64,000 nt of DNA. Source: Pseudomonas chlororaphis (GTDB lineage Bacteria > Pseudomonadota > Gammaproteobacteria > Pseudomonadales > Pseudomonadaceae). The stretch lies in assembly GCF_000783395.1 (NCBI RefSeq), contig NZ_JSFK01000040.1, positions 1 through 64,000 on the forward strand. Reading direction: 5' to 3'. The notes beneath the pieces are model-generated. The model saw nothing but the letters and a program-made list of their open reading frames with translations, did not search any database and was not told the DNA's origin. Position numbers and translations under genes: made by a program. This document shows, one piece after another, positions 8,491-15,240 of the stretch. Position 1 is the first letter of the stretch; each line of letters begins with the position of its first letter.

Positions 8491-8850
8491 ATGATCAAAC
8501 CAACACCCAACCCGCCCGAATCCAACTGCACGTCCCCCTACGAATCCATCGATTCCAAAAAACTCCACGAAGCCGCCGACCGCGCGCTCGACCATTACCT
8601 CTGTCCACCCGGTTCCACGCCGCCCCCACGTAAAAACCGTGGGATGTACGCCGTGACGGCGGACAACAAAACCGAAGAACTGCTGGTCGATGCCAGTGCA
8701 ACACTCGCTTCGGCCAAAACCATCGCCCAGAACGTCTCCAGTCTATTGCCGGCATCGCAGCGCCAGGCGCTGGCGGGGATTGCGCAGTTGATCATGCTCG
8801 GGGAGTTGGCGGTGAATCGGGCGCTGGATAATTTGCAGTTGCCGGAGTGA
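8491..8850 (+). CDS. DUF6124 family protein, copy B
   Basis: A 119-aa paralogue. I start at ATG 8491, seven bases after AAGGAG (8478-8483). An in-frame extension back to 8362 exists but runs through the structured leader and has no ribosome site. It differs from copy A mainly near the N-terminus (ESNCTSPYES instead of ETASVSPYES) and by one Glu-to-Ala change in the ASETLASA segment. Its leader is nearly identical to that of copy C, so B is a mosaic of A-like body and C-like leader. Confidence 0.85.
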   Translation: MIKPTPNPPESNCTSPYESIDSKKLHEAADRALDHYLCPPGSTPPPRKNRGMYAVTADNKTEELLVDASATLASAKTIAQNVSSLLPASQRQALAGIAQLIMLGELAVNRALDNLQLPE

Positions 8851-9007
8851 TGCGGGGGGCGGGATCACTTGGTGATTAATCGGGTGTTCATTCTGGCGCT
8901 TTCGCGAGCAGGCTCGCTCCCACAGGGTTTTATGCTGATTGCAGATGTTGTGTCTGGCGCTGAAATCTGTGGGGGCAGTTGATTATTACCGCGCCGTCTT
9001 CGTGTGG

Positions 9008-9397
9008 TTATTGAGTCGCTTCAGGACATTCGCGGGTCCATCGCGTCACCGTCATGTCATTGAATTGCTCTCCGATGGTATCGACGCGTAGGCAAGTTCT
9101 TTTCTTCGCGTAGTACAAGATGCAACGCGAGCTATCAAACGAGCAGGTATCCAGTTCGAAGAAACTGCGTGTAGCCAGCTCCTTCTCCACGCCGCTGTAC
9201 ACATAGCCGTCGTTGGTATGCATCCGCTTCGGCTTCCAGCCTTGTTTGACTAGCTTGGATTTGGCCGCGGCCAAACGCTCACCGACGACGATGCCTGCTG
9301 GCCCGCGATTGTCGTTTGGCGCCTGTAAGTCATCGGCAAACGCTGCGCTGATACCCGTGTAATAAAGTGCAAAAAATACGAGGGTCGATGCCTTCAA
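9008..9397 (-). CDS. Small exported protein of unknown function
   Basis: A 129-aa protein on the minus strand. TTG 9397 is a plausible start because AGGA lies seven bases upstream on that strand and no better ATG exists. Residues 1-22 form a signal peptide with probable cleavage at AAFA-DD. The mature part has four cysteines in its C-terminal half (DTCSFDSSRC, RTCLRV, RECPEA), which could form two disulfides in the periplasm. I do not recognise the family. It lies between DUF6124 copies B and C, next to another unknown envelope gene on the same strand. Confidence 0.6.
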   Translation of the reverse strand: MKASTLVFFALYYTGISAAFADDLQAPNDNRGPAGIVVGERLAAAKSKLVKQGWKPKRMHTNDGYVYSGVEKELATRSFFELDTCSFDSSRCILYYAKKRTCLRVDTIGEQFNDMTVTRWTRECPEATQ

Positions 9398-9567
9398 TTA
9401 CAGTTCCTATAGCCGATTTTAGCTCGACAAAAACTCCGGATCCTCGGTATGAGTTTGCGGAGGATGGTGATTCTTGGTGCCAGCCCTTCGGGACGTGCTG
9501 CCTCCCTTGTTGCTGCTTTCGGCCTAGCGCCGAGCCTTGTGAAAGTGACCTGGGTTATTGCCTGCTT

Positions 9568-10041
9568 TTATTTAGTCGTTCCTGTGATTCTTCTTCCGGT
9601 GCAATGAAAGGTTGCCACCAGAAAATCCTTGAGCGACCACGCCCAAAGACCCAGAAGCATGCAGATCACCAAAAAAGTGAAATATTGATGAAAGTCCGTA
9701 CGGGGCACTTTTTGGCTGGTTATTCCAACCAGCCCGAGACTTATCAGGCTGATGCAAAAAAGACTCAGACATCGTAAGGCGAGATAGCAAAGGTCTCTGA
9801 AGTTAATCGTGTATACCCAGTTTTTTGCAGATTCAGAAAATAAAGCCGACCACACCAGATGAAACAGACTTGCGTAGATAAAGCTCAGGCCTAGTCGTTC
9901 TGCTACATCAGCGGTGGAGCCCAGGAAAATTTGTGAGTAGAAATGGTCGAGAAAAACACCTACGGGACGCATGAGGTCGAGGAAAGGAAACAGGGCGACC
10001 CCACCTGCGAGGTAAATGGCTAAAAAAGCGATGACTTTCAT
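9568..10041 (-). CDS. Hypothetical inner-membrane protein
   Basis: A 157-aa hydrophobic protein with about four membrane segments: residues about 3-21, about 50-68, about 85-108 and about 122-142. It has a short basic tail. A GGAG motif lies seven bases before ATG 10041 on the minus strand. No family is recognised. It precedes the exported protein at 9008-9397 on the same strand, with 170 bases between them, so the two may be separate transcripts. An opposite-strand frame at 9367-9777 overlaps both genes and lacks a ribosome site; I treat it as a shadow. Confidence 0.6.
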   Translation of the reverse strand: MKVIAFLAIYLAGGVALFPFLDLMRPVGVFLDHFYSQIFLGSTADVAERLGLSFIYASLFHLVWSALFSESAKNWVYTINFRDLCYLALRCLSLFCISLISLGLVGITSQKVPRTDFHQYFTFLVICMLLGLWAWSLKDFLVATFHCTGRRITGTTK

Positions 10042-10327
10042 CTCGCACTCCGTTGCTTTAGTTACCAGGTCGATTTGGTGTCAGATCGGTGTTTTGCGTT
10101 CTATGCATCAACCTCGGTATTGGTATTGCCTGACTATTTTTTCAGCTAGGTAAGTCAACAGCATAGTCATCCTGGCCACTTCCGGTAACTCAGGCGCTGG
10201 ACGTCAGAAGGGTAGAGGGCCAGACAGAGGCGCGCGGTTTTTCGGCGAGCGGGGAGGTTGGGCATTTCGCTAGGGGTAAGCGGGGATAAGTGGACGGATC
10301 TACCTCGGAAGGCTGACGGAGTTCTGT
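10042..10327. other. Spacer before leader C
   Basis: No gene is seen. The segment likely holds the promoter of the minus-strand membrane gene. Near its right end, GGGGATAAGTGGACGGATCT (10280-10299) matches the block preceding leader B, marking the left limit of the duplicated cassette. Confidence 0.4.
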
Positions 10328-10686
10328 CTCGATAAACACCAATGTTTAAAAAGACATCTCCAGACACTCTCTCAGGCTACATATCCTTGCGCCTTTGCCT
10401 ACAGCTACGCCAGAATCCGCCGGCTTGTGCGCCTTGGGGGCGGGTTCTATTGTGGTGCGGTCGCTGACGAATCAGTGATCGGATTTGACCGTCCGCCCAA
10501 TATCAAGGCGCGCCAGCGTTCTGCATGTGTTCAGGCATTGTCTGAAATCATGTCGCGGTGGCTGTGCGTGGGACACCTTCGGGTGTGCCGGAATCCTTGA
10601 TGTCCGGTCGGTCAACCCGCGTACAGCTGCCACCCTGTTTGTTTGACCGCGAACGGTGGCGGCTCCAGTCATCAAGGAGCTTCACC
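10328..10686 (+). promoter_or_regulatory. Structured leader C of DUF6124 gene
   Basis: Third copy, almost the same as B but with changes that keep the pairing. In the domain-1 hairpin the B sequence TCAGCGA is TCAGTGA here, so a G-C pair becomes G-U. R1 is TATCAAGG (10501-10508), which still pairs with R2 CCTTGATG (10595-10602) through a wobble. R3 CATCAAGG (10670-10677) overlaps AAGGAG (10674-10679). The long stem is 10557-10572 with 10616-10634, and the UUCG hairpin is 10573-10586. The first hairpin is 10334-10347. Confidence 0.75.
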
Positions 10687-11046
10687 ATGATCAAACCAAC
10701 ACCCAACCCGCCCGAATCCAACTGCACGTCCCCCTACGAATCCATCGATTCCAAAAAACTCCACGAAGCCGCCGACCGCGCGCTCGACCATTACCTCTGT
10801 CCGCCCGGGTCCACGCCGCCGCCACGTAAAAAGCGTGGGATGTATGCCGTGACTGCGGACAACAAAAACGAAGAGTTGCTGATTGATGCCAGTGAAACGC
10901 TTGCTTCGGCGCAAACCATTGCGCAGAACGTCGCCAGTCTGTTGCCGGCGTCGCAGCGTCGGGCGTTGTTGGGGATTGCGCAGTTGATCATGCTGGGGGA
11001 GTTGGCGGTGAATCGGGCGTTGGATAATCTGCAATTGCCGGGGTGA
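10687..11046 (+). CDS. DUF6124 family protein, copy C
   Basis: A 119-aa paralogue starting at ATG 10687, seven bases after AAGGAG. It is the most divergent in the body: RKKRGMYAV for RKNRGMYAV, DNKNEELLIDAS for DNKTEELLVDAS, AQTIAQNVAS and RRALLGIAQ, and a final Gly. The N-terminus equals copy B. Silent differences are frequent compared with A and B, so C separated earlier in the coding part while its leader has stayed, or been made, the same as that of B. Confidence 0.85.
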   Translation: MIKPTPNPPESNCTSPYESIDSKKLHEAADRALDHYLCPPGSTPPPRKKRGMYAVTADNKNEELLIDASETLASAQTIAQNVASLLPASQRRALLGIAQLIMLGELAVNRALDNLQLPG

Positions 11047-11106
11047 TGTAGGTGTCGGGATCACCTGGTGATTGATCGGGTGGTTGTTCTGGGGAATTCG
11101 TGATTA

Positions 11107-11480
11107 GAAGCGGCCCTCACCCCAGCCCTCTCCCGGAGGGAGAGGGGGCCGACCGAGGTGTCTTGCGGGGTGCATCGACCTGAAAGATTTTGGCGATTAT
11201 GGGGTTGGTGGTTCTGGGACTTCGCTAATAGTAGCGGCCCTCACCCCAGCCCTCTCCCGGAGGGAGAGGGGGCCGACCGGGGTGTCTTGCGGGGTGCATC
11301 GAAATGGAAGACTTTGGCGATTATGGCTTTGGTGATTCTGGGTGCTTCTCGAGTAGAAGCGGCCCTCACCCCAGCCCTCTCCCGGAGGGAGAGGGGGCCG
11401 ACCGAGGTGTCTTGCGGGGTACATCGACCTGAAGGACCTTAGCGATTATGGCTTTGGTGAGCTTTGGCGAATTTGGATTC
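11107..11480. repeat. Three tandem ~124-bp repeats carrying a palindromic GGGAGAGGG element
   Basis: Units begin at about 11110, 11234 and 11359 (spacing 124-125 bases). Each holds a CCTCACCCCAGCCCTCTCCC block followed by its inverse GGGAGAGGG around a CCGG centre, then a shared tail GTGTCTTGCGGGGT..CATCGA and GGCGATTATGG. The same palindromic element recurs singly at 44774-44818, inverted at about 45001-45047, and as a partial copy covering the end of gspI. An ORF called across the repeats is not a gene. Confidence 0.85.
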
Positions 11481-11566
11481 AATGAAAGACGTTCAAGTCG
11501 GTGTAGCTCTCGAATATCCCCAAATCGGTTCCCTCTACCTCTGGGCGGTCCGACGTTTCGGGAGGG

Positions 11567-11953
11567 CTAGGGTGAGGGGCTTTCGGTTCGCGACAACAAG
11601 GTCTCCAGCCTGGCCAACGGCGGCGCATCCTGGTTGCGGTCGAATACCTGGATACCAATCTTGAGTAAGCGGCCGTTTTCGGCTGCACTAATCAGCTGTT
11701 CACAACGCAGCAATAGCCGTCCCTGATTACAATCCAGCGCTTCCATACCCATCGGCAACCTGCCTTCCAGCCGCAACTCCGCCATCCGACTCTGCGCCGC
11801 AATCATCGCCACCGACCGATCCCGCAAAACCCCGCTACTCTGCGTCATCAACCCCGCCACGCGCACAGCCGCCGACATCGCCACGGCAATAATCGCCAGC
11901 GCCACCAGCACTTCAATCAACGTGAAACCCTCTTCCCGCGAACGCGCACGCAT
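11567..11953 (-). CDS. gspI: GspI minor pseudopilin (HxcV-like)
   Basis: A T2S minor pseudopilin. The short leader MRARSREEG ends at the prepilin peptidase site before FTLIEVLVALAII, with Glu at +5, followed by the hydrophobic helix (mature residues 1-about 21). I chose ATG 11953, which gives a normal 9-residue leader; TTG 11971 is an alternative with GAGGG upstream. The total is 128 aa. It is divergent from gspG, as I recall for hxcV/hxcT in P. aeruginosa. The last residues (TESPSP) and the TAG stop are encoded by a CCCTCACCCTAGCCC repeat, so the natural C-terminus may have been replaced. In the pseudopilus tip it should pair with GspK and GspJ; gspJ is absent here. Confidence 0.88.
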   Translation of the reverse strand: MRARSREEGFTLIEVLVALAIIAVAMSAAVRVAGLMTQSSGVLRDRSVAMIAAQSRMAELRLEGRLPMGMEALDCNQGRLLLRCEQLISAAENGRLLKIGIQVFDRNQDAPPLARLETLLSRTESPSP

Positions 11954-12100
11954 AAACCGCCCAAAACCCAAACCCAGCCCTCGACGCTAACCCGCGTCCT
12001 TGACGGCTTGACGACGAAAACACCCGAGGATTTTCAACATCACTGACATATCTTCTTGCAACACTGCGCGTCGAATCGAATCAAGCCAGGGAATGTCGAG

Positions 12101-12559
12101 ATGGATATCGCACCTTTCAAATCGCTTCAGCAACCGATGCGCACGCCGCGTGGGCAGCAGGGTTTTACCCTGATCGAGATCATGGTGGTCGTGGTGATTC
12201 TGGGGATTTTGGCGGCGATGGTGGTGCCCAAGGTGCTCGACCGGCCGGATCAGGCGCGGGCGACGGCGGCGAAGCAGGATATTGGTGGGTTGATGCAGGC
12301 GTTGAAGTTGTATCGCCTCGATCACGGCACTTATCCGAGCATGAACCAAGGGCTGAAGGTGTTGGTGGAGCGGCCGGCGGATGCGAAGAACAGCAATTGG
12401 CGCTCGTACCTGGAGCGTTTGCCGAACGATCCGTGGGGGCGTCCTTATCAGTACCTCAACCCCGGCGCGAATGGCGAGATCGACATCTTTTCCCTCGGTG
12501 CCGACGGTCAGCCTGACGGCGACGGCGTGAATGCCGATATCGGTTCCTGGCAGTTGTAA
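12101..12559 (+). CDS. gspG: GspG major pseudopilin (HxcT-like)
   Basis: The major pseudopilin of the T2S pseudopilus, 152 aa from ATG 12101 (AGGGA at 12089-12093). The leader ends at QQG, and mature FTLIEIMVVVVILGILAAMV is the canonical helix with Glu5. The C-terminal domain keeps the GspG signature: LERLPNDPWGRPYQYLNPG and the calcium-site region around DIFSLGADGQPDGDG. ATG 12137 is an alternative with a shorter leader. It is the first plus-strand gene of the cluster, with gspK nine bases behind it. Confidence 0.93.
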   Translation: MDIAPFKSLQQPMRTPRGQQGFTLIEIMVVVVILGILAAMVVPKVLDRPDQARATAAKQDIGGLMQALKLYRLDHGTYPSMNQGLKVLVERPADAKNSNWRSYLERLPNDPWGRPYQYLNPGANGEIDIFSLGADGQPDGDGVNADIGSWQL

Positions 12560-12567
12560 GGCCGGCC

Positions 12568-13527
12568 ATGAACAGCCGCTCGCCTGAGGGGGCGAAGCAA
12601 CAGGGTATGGCGATTATCAGCGCGTTGTTGATTGCGGCCGTGGTGGCGGTGATTGCGGCGGGCATGTTGACGCGCCAGAGCGTGGCGACCCGTGCGCTGG
12701 AGGCGGATCAGCAGCGTGTGCAGGGGCGTTGGCTGGTGCAGGGCGGGTTGGAGATCAGCCGACAATTGCTCTGGGACGACCGTCAGCGCGACCCGTTGAC
12801 CCGGCTCGATCAGCCGTGGGCGAAGCGTCTCTCCACGCAAGGTTTTGAAGGGCGGCTGGAGGATGAGCAGGGCAAATTCAACCTGCGCAATCTGGTGGCC
12901 AACGAGCGGGTTGATGAGGCGCAGGTCGCGGCGTTTCAGCGCTTGTGCGAGTTGATCGGGGTCAGTGCCGGGTTGAGTCAGCGCATCAGTCAGCGGGTGA
13001 TTGCTTCGTACCCGAGGCTGCTGAATGCGCAGATTGCCGAGGCGCCGAAAACGGGTTTCGACAGTGGTCGCGCGACGTCGCCAAACGCTTCGCGCAAACC
13101 GCAGAATCCGACAATGCCGATGCTGCGCAGCCTTGATGATTTGCGCAGCCTGGACGGCGTGAATGAGGCGGTGATGGGCAAACTGGCGCCGTACCTGACG
13201 GTGATTCCGGCGACGACCTGGCTCAACGGCAACACCGCCACCGCGCCGGTGTTGGCTGCGTATGTGCCGGGGTTGTCGCTGGAGCGTGCCAATGCGTTGA
13301 TTGCCGAGCGTGATGCCGGGCGCTGGTTTATCAACCGTGGCGATTTCTTCAACCGCTTGCGCATGCCGCAACTGGAGCTGACCAGCGTCAAGGTCGGCAT
13401 CACCAGTGACTGGTTTCGCCTGCGCGGCGAGGCGCGACGCGATCAGCGGCGGGTCAGTCTTGAGGCGTTGTTGCATCGCAGCGAGGACCGCTTGCCGCAA
13501 GTGATCTGGTCGCGGGTGGGCGTATGA
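12568..13527 (+). CDS. gspK: GspK minor pseudopilin (HxcX-like)
   Basis: A 319-aa large minor pseudopilin that caps the pseudopilus. After a leader of about 13 residues comes GMAIISALLIAAVVAVIAAG, lacking the usual Glu5, as is normal for GspK. The globular part contains the EDEQGKFNLRNL motif and the helical T2SSK domain (FQRLCELIG, then LRSLDGVNEAVMGKLAPYL). The start is ATG 12568 with AAGG upstream. Its TGA overlaps the ATG of gspL. Confidence 0.9.
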   Translation: MNSRSPEGAKQQGMAIISALLIAAVVAVIAAGMLTRQSVATRALEADQQRVQGRWLVQGGLEISRQLLWDDRQRDPLTRLDQPWAKRLSTQGFEGRLEDEQGKFNLRNLVANERVDEAQVAAFQRLCELIGVSAGLSQRISQRVIASYPRLLNAQIAEAPKTGFDSGRATSPNASRKPQNPTMPMLRSLDDLRSLDGVNEAVMGKLAPYLTVIPATTWLNGNTATAPVLAAYVPGLSLERANALIAERDAGRWFINRGDFFNRLRMPQLELTSVKVGITSDWFRLRGEARRDQRRVSLEALLHRSEDRLPQVIWSRVGV

Positions 13528-14702
13528 GCCAGTTGAAGGTGGCGTTGCCGCCCCTGGCGGAACTGGATCTGCACAGTCAATTGCACTGCGCCTGGCTGGA
13601 TCGTCAAGGGCAGGTCACGCGGGAAGAACGCCATAGTTTGAGCCAGTTGAGTCAGCAGTCGAAACTGCCACCGCTGGTGTGTTTTCTGCACCCGGCTGAC
13701 AGCCTGTTGGCGAGTCTCGATTTGCCGCCGTTGCCTGCCAACAAGATTGTCGCGGCGGTGCAGTGTGCGGCGCAGGCGTTAATGCTTGGCGACAGCAGCG
13801 AGATGCACATCGCGCACAGTTCGCGGGACGAGGCCGGGCAGGTGCAGATCGCTTGGGCGCCTCGAAAACAGTTGTTAGGTTTTGGCCAGTTGCTGAAAAG
13901 CGCTGGGCTGAATCTGCGCGGTCTTTATCCTTCGCCCTACAGTTTGCCGGTGCTGCCGGGCACCGTCGCTTGCATGCAGGACGGGCATTTGTTGTTGCGC
14001 GATAGCGTGCAAGTGGCGCGGGTGCAGCCGTTGTTCGATGACGGCTTCGACGGGGTTGTGTGGGAACCGGGCGTTACTTTGCATTGGATCGGTGATCAAC
14101 CGCCGCCGGGCGCTGAGCTGCCGATGGCGGATGCGCAGCGCTGGACCGGGCCGCTTCCGGGTTGGGGGCTGCATGGCGCGGTCCAGCAGCAAAAAACCGA
14201 GCATCGCGGTTGGGGCCGAGCCATTGGTTTGTCGGCGTTGGCCGTGGCGGTGTGGGTGATCGGTTTGAACCTGTATGCCGCCCGCGAAGCCGGGCAGGGT
14301 CAGCAGTTGAAAAGCCAGATGAACCTGCGGGTAAAGCAGGCGTTCCCTGAGTTGCCGGTGATCCTCAATCCATTGCAGCAAGCGCGTCAGCAATTGGCGG
14401 TGCGGCAGAAGGGCGCGGCGGATGATCCGGCGCAGACGTTCAATCGTCTGGTGTTGCAGGCCGGTAGCGGTATGCCGTCGATGGCGGGCAGTGTCGAGCG
14501 GTTGGCGTTTGTCGACGGCGCCTTGCAACTGAGTCTGCTGAGTGAAGCCCGTCGTGGCGGCAGTGATCAGGAGTGGCAAAGCACGTTGGCCCAGGCCGGT
14601 ATCAGCGTTACGGCGGATGACGAGGGCTGGACGTTGCGTCCGGCCACTGACGCCACCCCAAGCGACAGCGATGACAGCGGCGGAGCGGAAGAAGATGAAT
14701 AA
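13524..14702 (+). CDS. gspL: GspL inner-membrane platform protein (HxcY-like)
   Basis: A 392-aa protein with an N-terminal cytoplasmic actin-like domain (residues 1-about 225) that binds GspE, one membrane helix at about residues 233-252 (IGLSALAVAVWVIGLNLYAA), and a periplasmic ferredoxin-like domain. The acidic C-terminal tail (SDDSGGAEEDE) is unusual but plausible. It overlaps gspK by four bases and gspM by eight, so the three are translationally coupled. Confidence 0.9.
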   Translation: MSQLKVALPPLAELDLHSQLHCAWLDRQGQVTREERHSLSQLSQQSKLPPLVCFLHPADSLLASLDLPPLPANKIVAAVQCAAQALMLGDSSEMHIAHSSRDEAGQVQIAWAPRKQLLGFGQLLKSAGLNLRGLYPSPYSLPVLPGTVACMQDGHLLLRDSVQVARVQPLFDDGFDGVVWEPGVTLHWIGDQPPPGAELPMADAQRWTGPLPGWGLHGAVQQQKTEHRGWGRAIGLSALAVAVWVIGLNLYAAREAGQGQQLKSQMNLRVKQAFPELPVILNPLQQARQQLAVRQKGAADDPAQTFNRLVLQAGSGMPSMAGSVERLAFVDGALQLSLLSEARRGGSDQEWQSTLAQAGISVTADDEGWTLRPATDATPSDSDDSGGAEEDE

Positions 14703-15240
14703 GACCTCGCTCGCGCTCTACCGCGCCAAGTGGCAACGCTTTAACGCTCAGATTCAGGTGCGTTGGCAGCCGTTGGCGTTGCGCGAAAAACGCATGGTTG
14801 CCGGCATGGCCGTTGCGCTGATCGGCCTGTTGTTGTGGGTCGCGCTGATCCAGCCGCCGCTGAAGAAAATCGCTTACTGGCAAACCGAAACGCCAAAGCT
14901 GCGCGCCCAGACCGAAGCGCTGGAAGTGCTGCTGCGCGAAGTCAGCGTGCGCCCGGACGGGCAAAGCGTGGCGCAGTCGCTGGAGCAAACCCTTCAGGCC
15001 AGCGGCCTGGCGGGGCATTACCAATTACAGGAGGCACAGGGCGCCTGGCAATTGACCTTCGACGCGGCGCCGGCCGACGCGGTGCTCGACTGGCTGTTGA
15101 GCAACCCGGCACAACTTTCTCTGCAAGTGGTCGAGGCCCGTTTGCAACGCGCAGACAACCCCTCGACCGAAGTCACTGCCGGCACTTTGTCAGGCACCGT
15201 TCGCATGGATCAGGCGCTGGGCGCTAAGGAAGCTTCATGA
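14695..15240 (+). CDS. gspM: GspM inner-membrane platform protein (HxcZ-like)
   Basis: A 181-aa protein. I start at ATG 14695 (MNKTSLALYRAKW), preceded by GGAAGAAG; the longer frame to 14542 lies inside gspL. A short cytoplasmic N-terminus is followed by one membrane helix (VAGMAVALIGLLLWVALI) and a periplasmic ferredoxin-like domain. It partners with GspL in the assembly platform. Its TGA overlaps the ATG of gspD. Confidence 0.87.
   Translation: MNKTSLALYRAKWQRFNAQIQVRWQPLALREKRMVAGMAVALIGLLLWVALIQPPLKKIAYWQTETPKLRAQTEALEVLLREVSVRPDGQSVAQSLEQTLQASGLAGHYQLQEAQGAWQLTFDAAPADAVLDWLLSNPAQLSLQVVEARLQRADNPSTEVTAGTLSGTVRMDQALGAKEAS

Noticed and set aside
9367..9777. 136-codon plus-strand ORF
   Set aside because: It lies over two minus-strand genes with good ribosome sites and lacks its own; the residue composition is irregular.
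11158..11442. 94-codon ORF across the tandem repeats
   Set aside because: It is produced by the repeat units themselves; both strands read the same low-complexity PSP/GEGA words.
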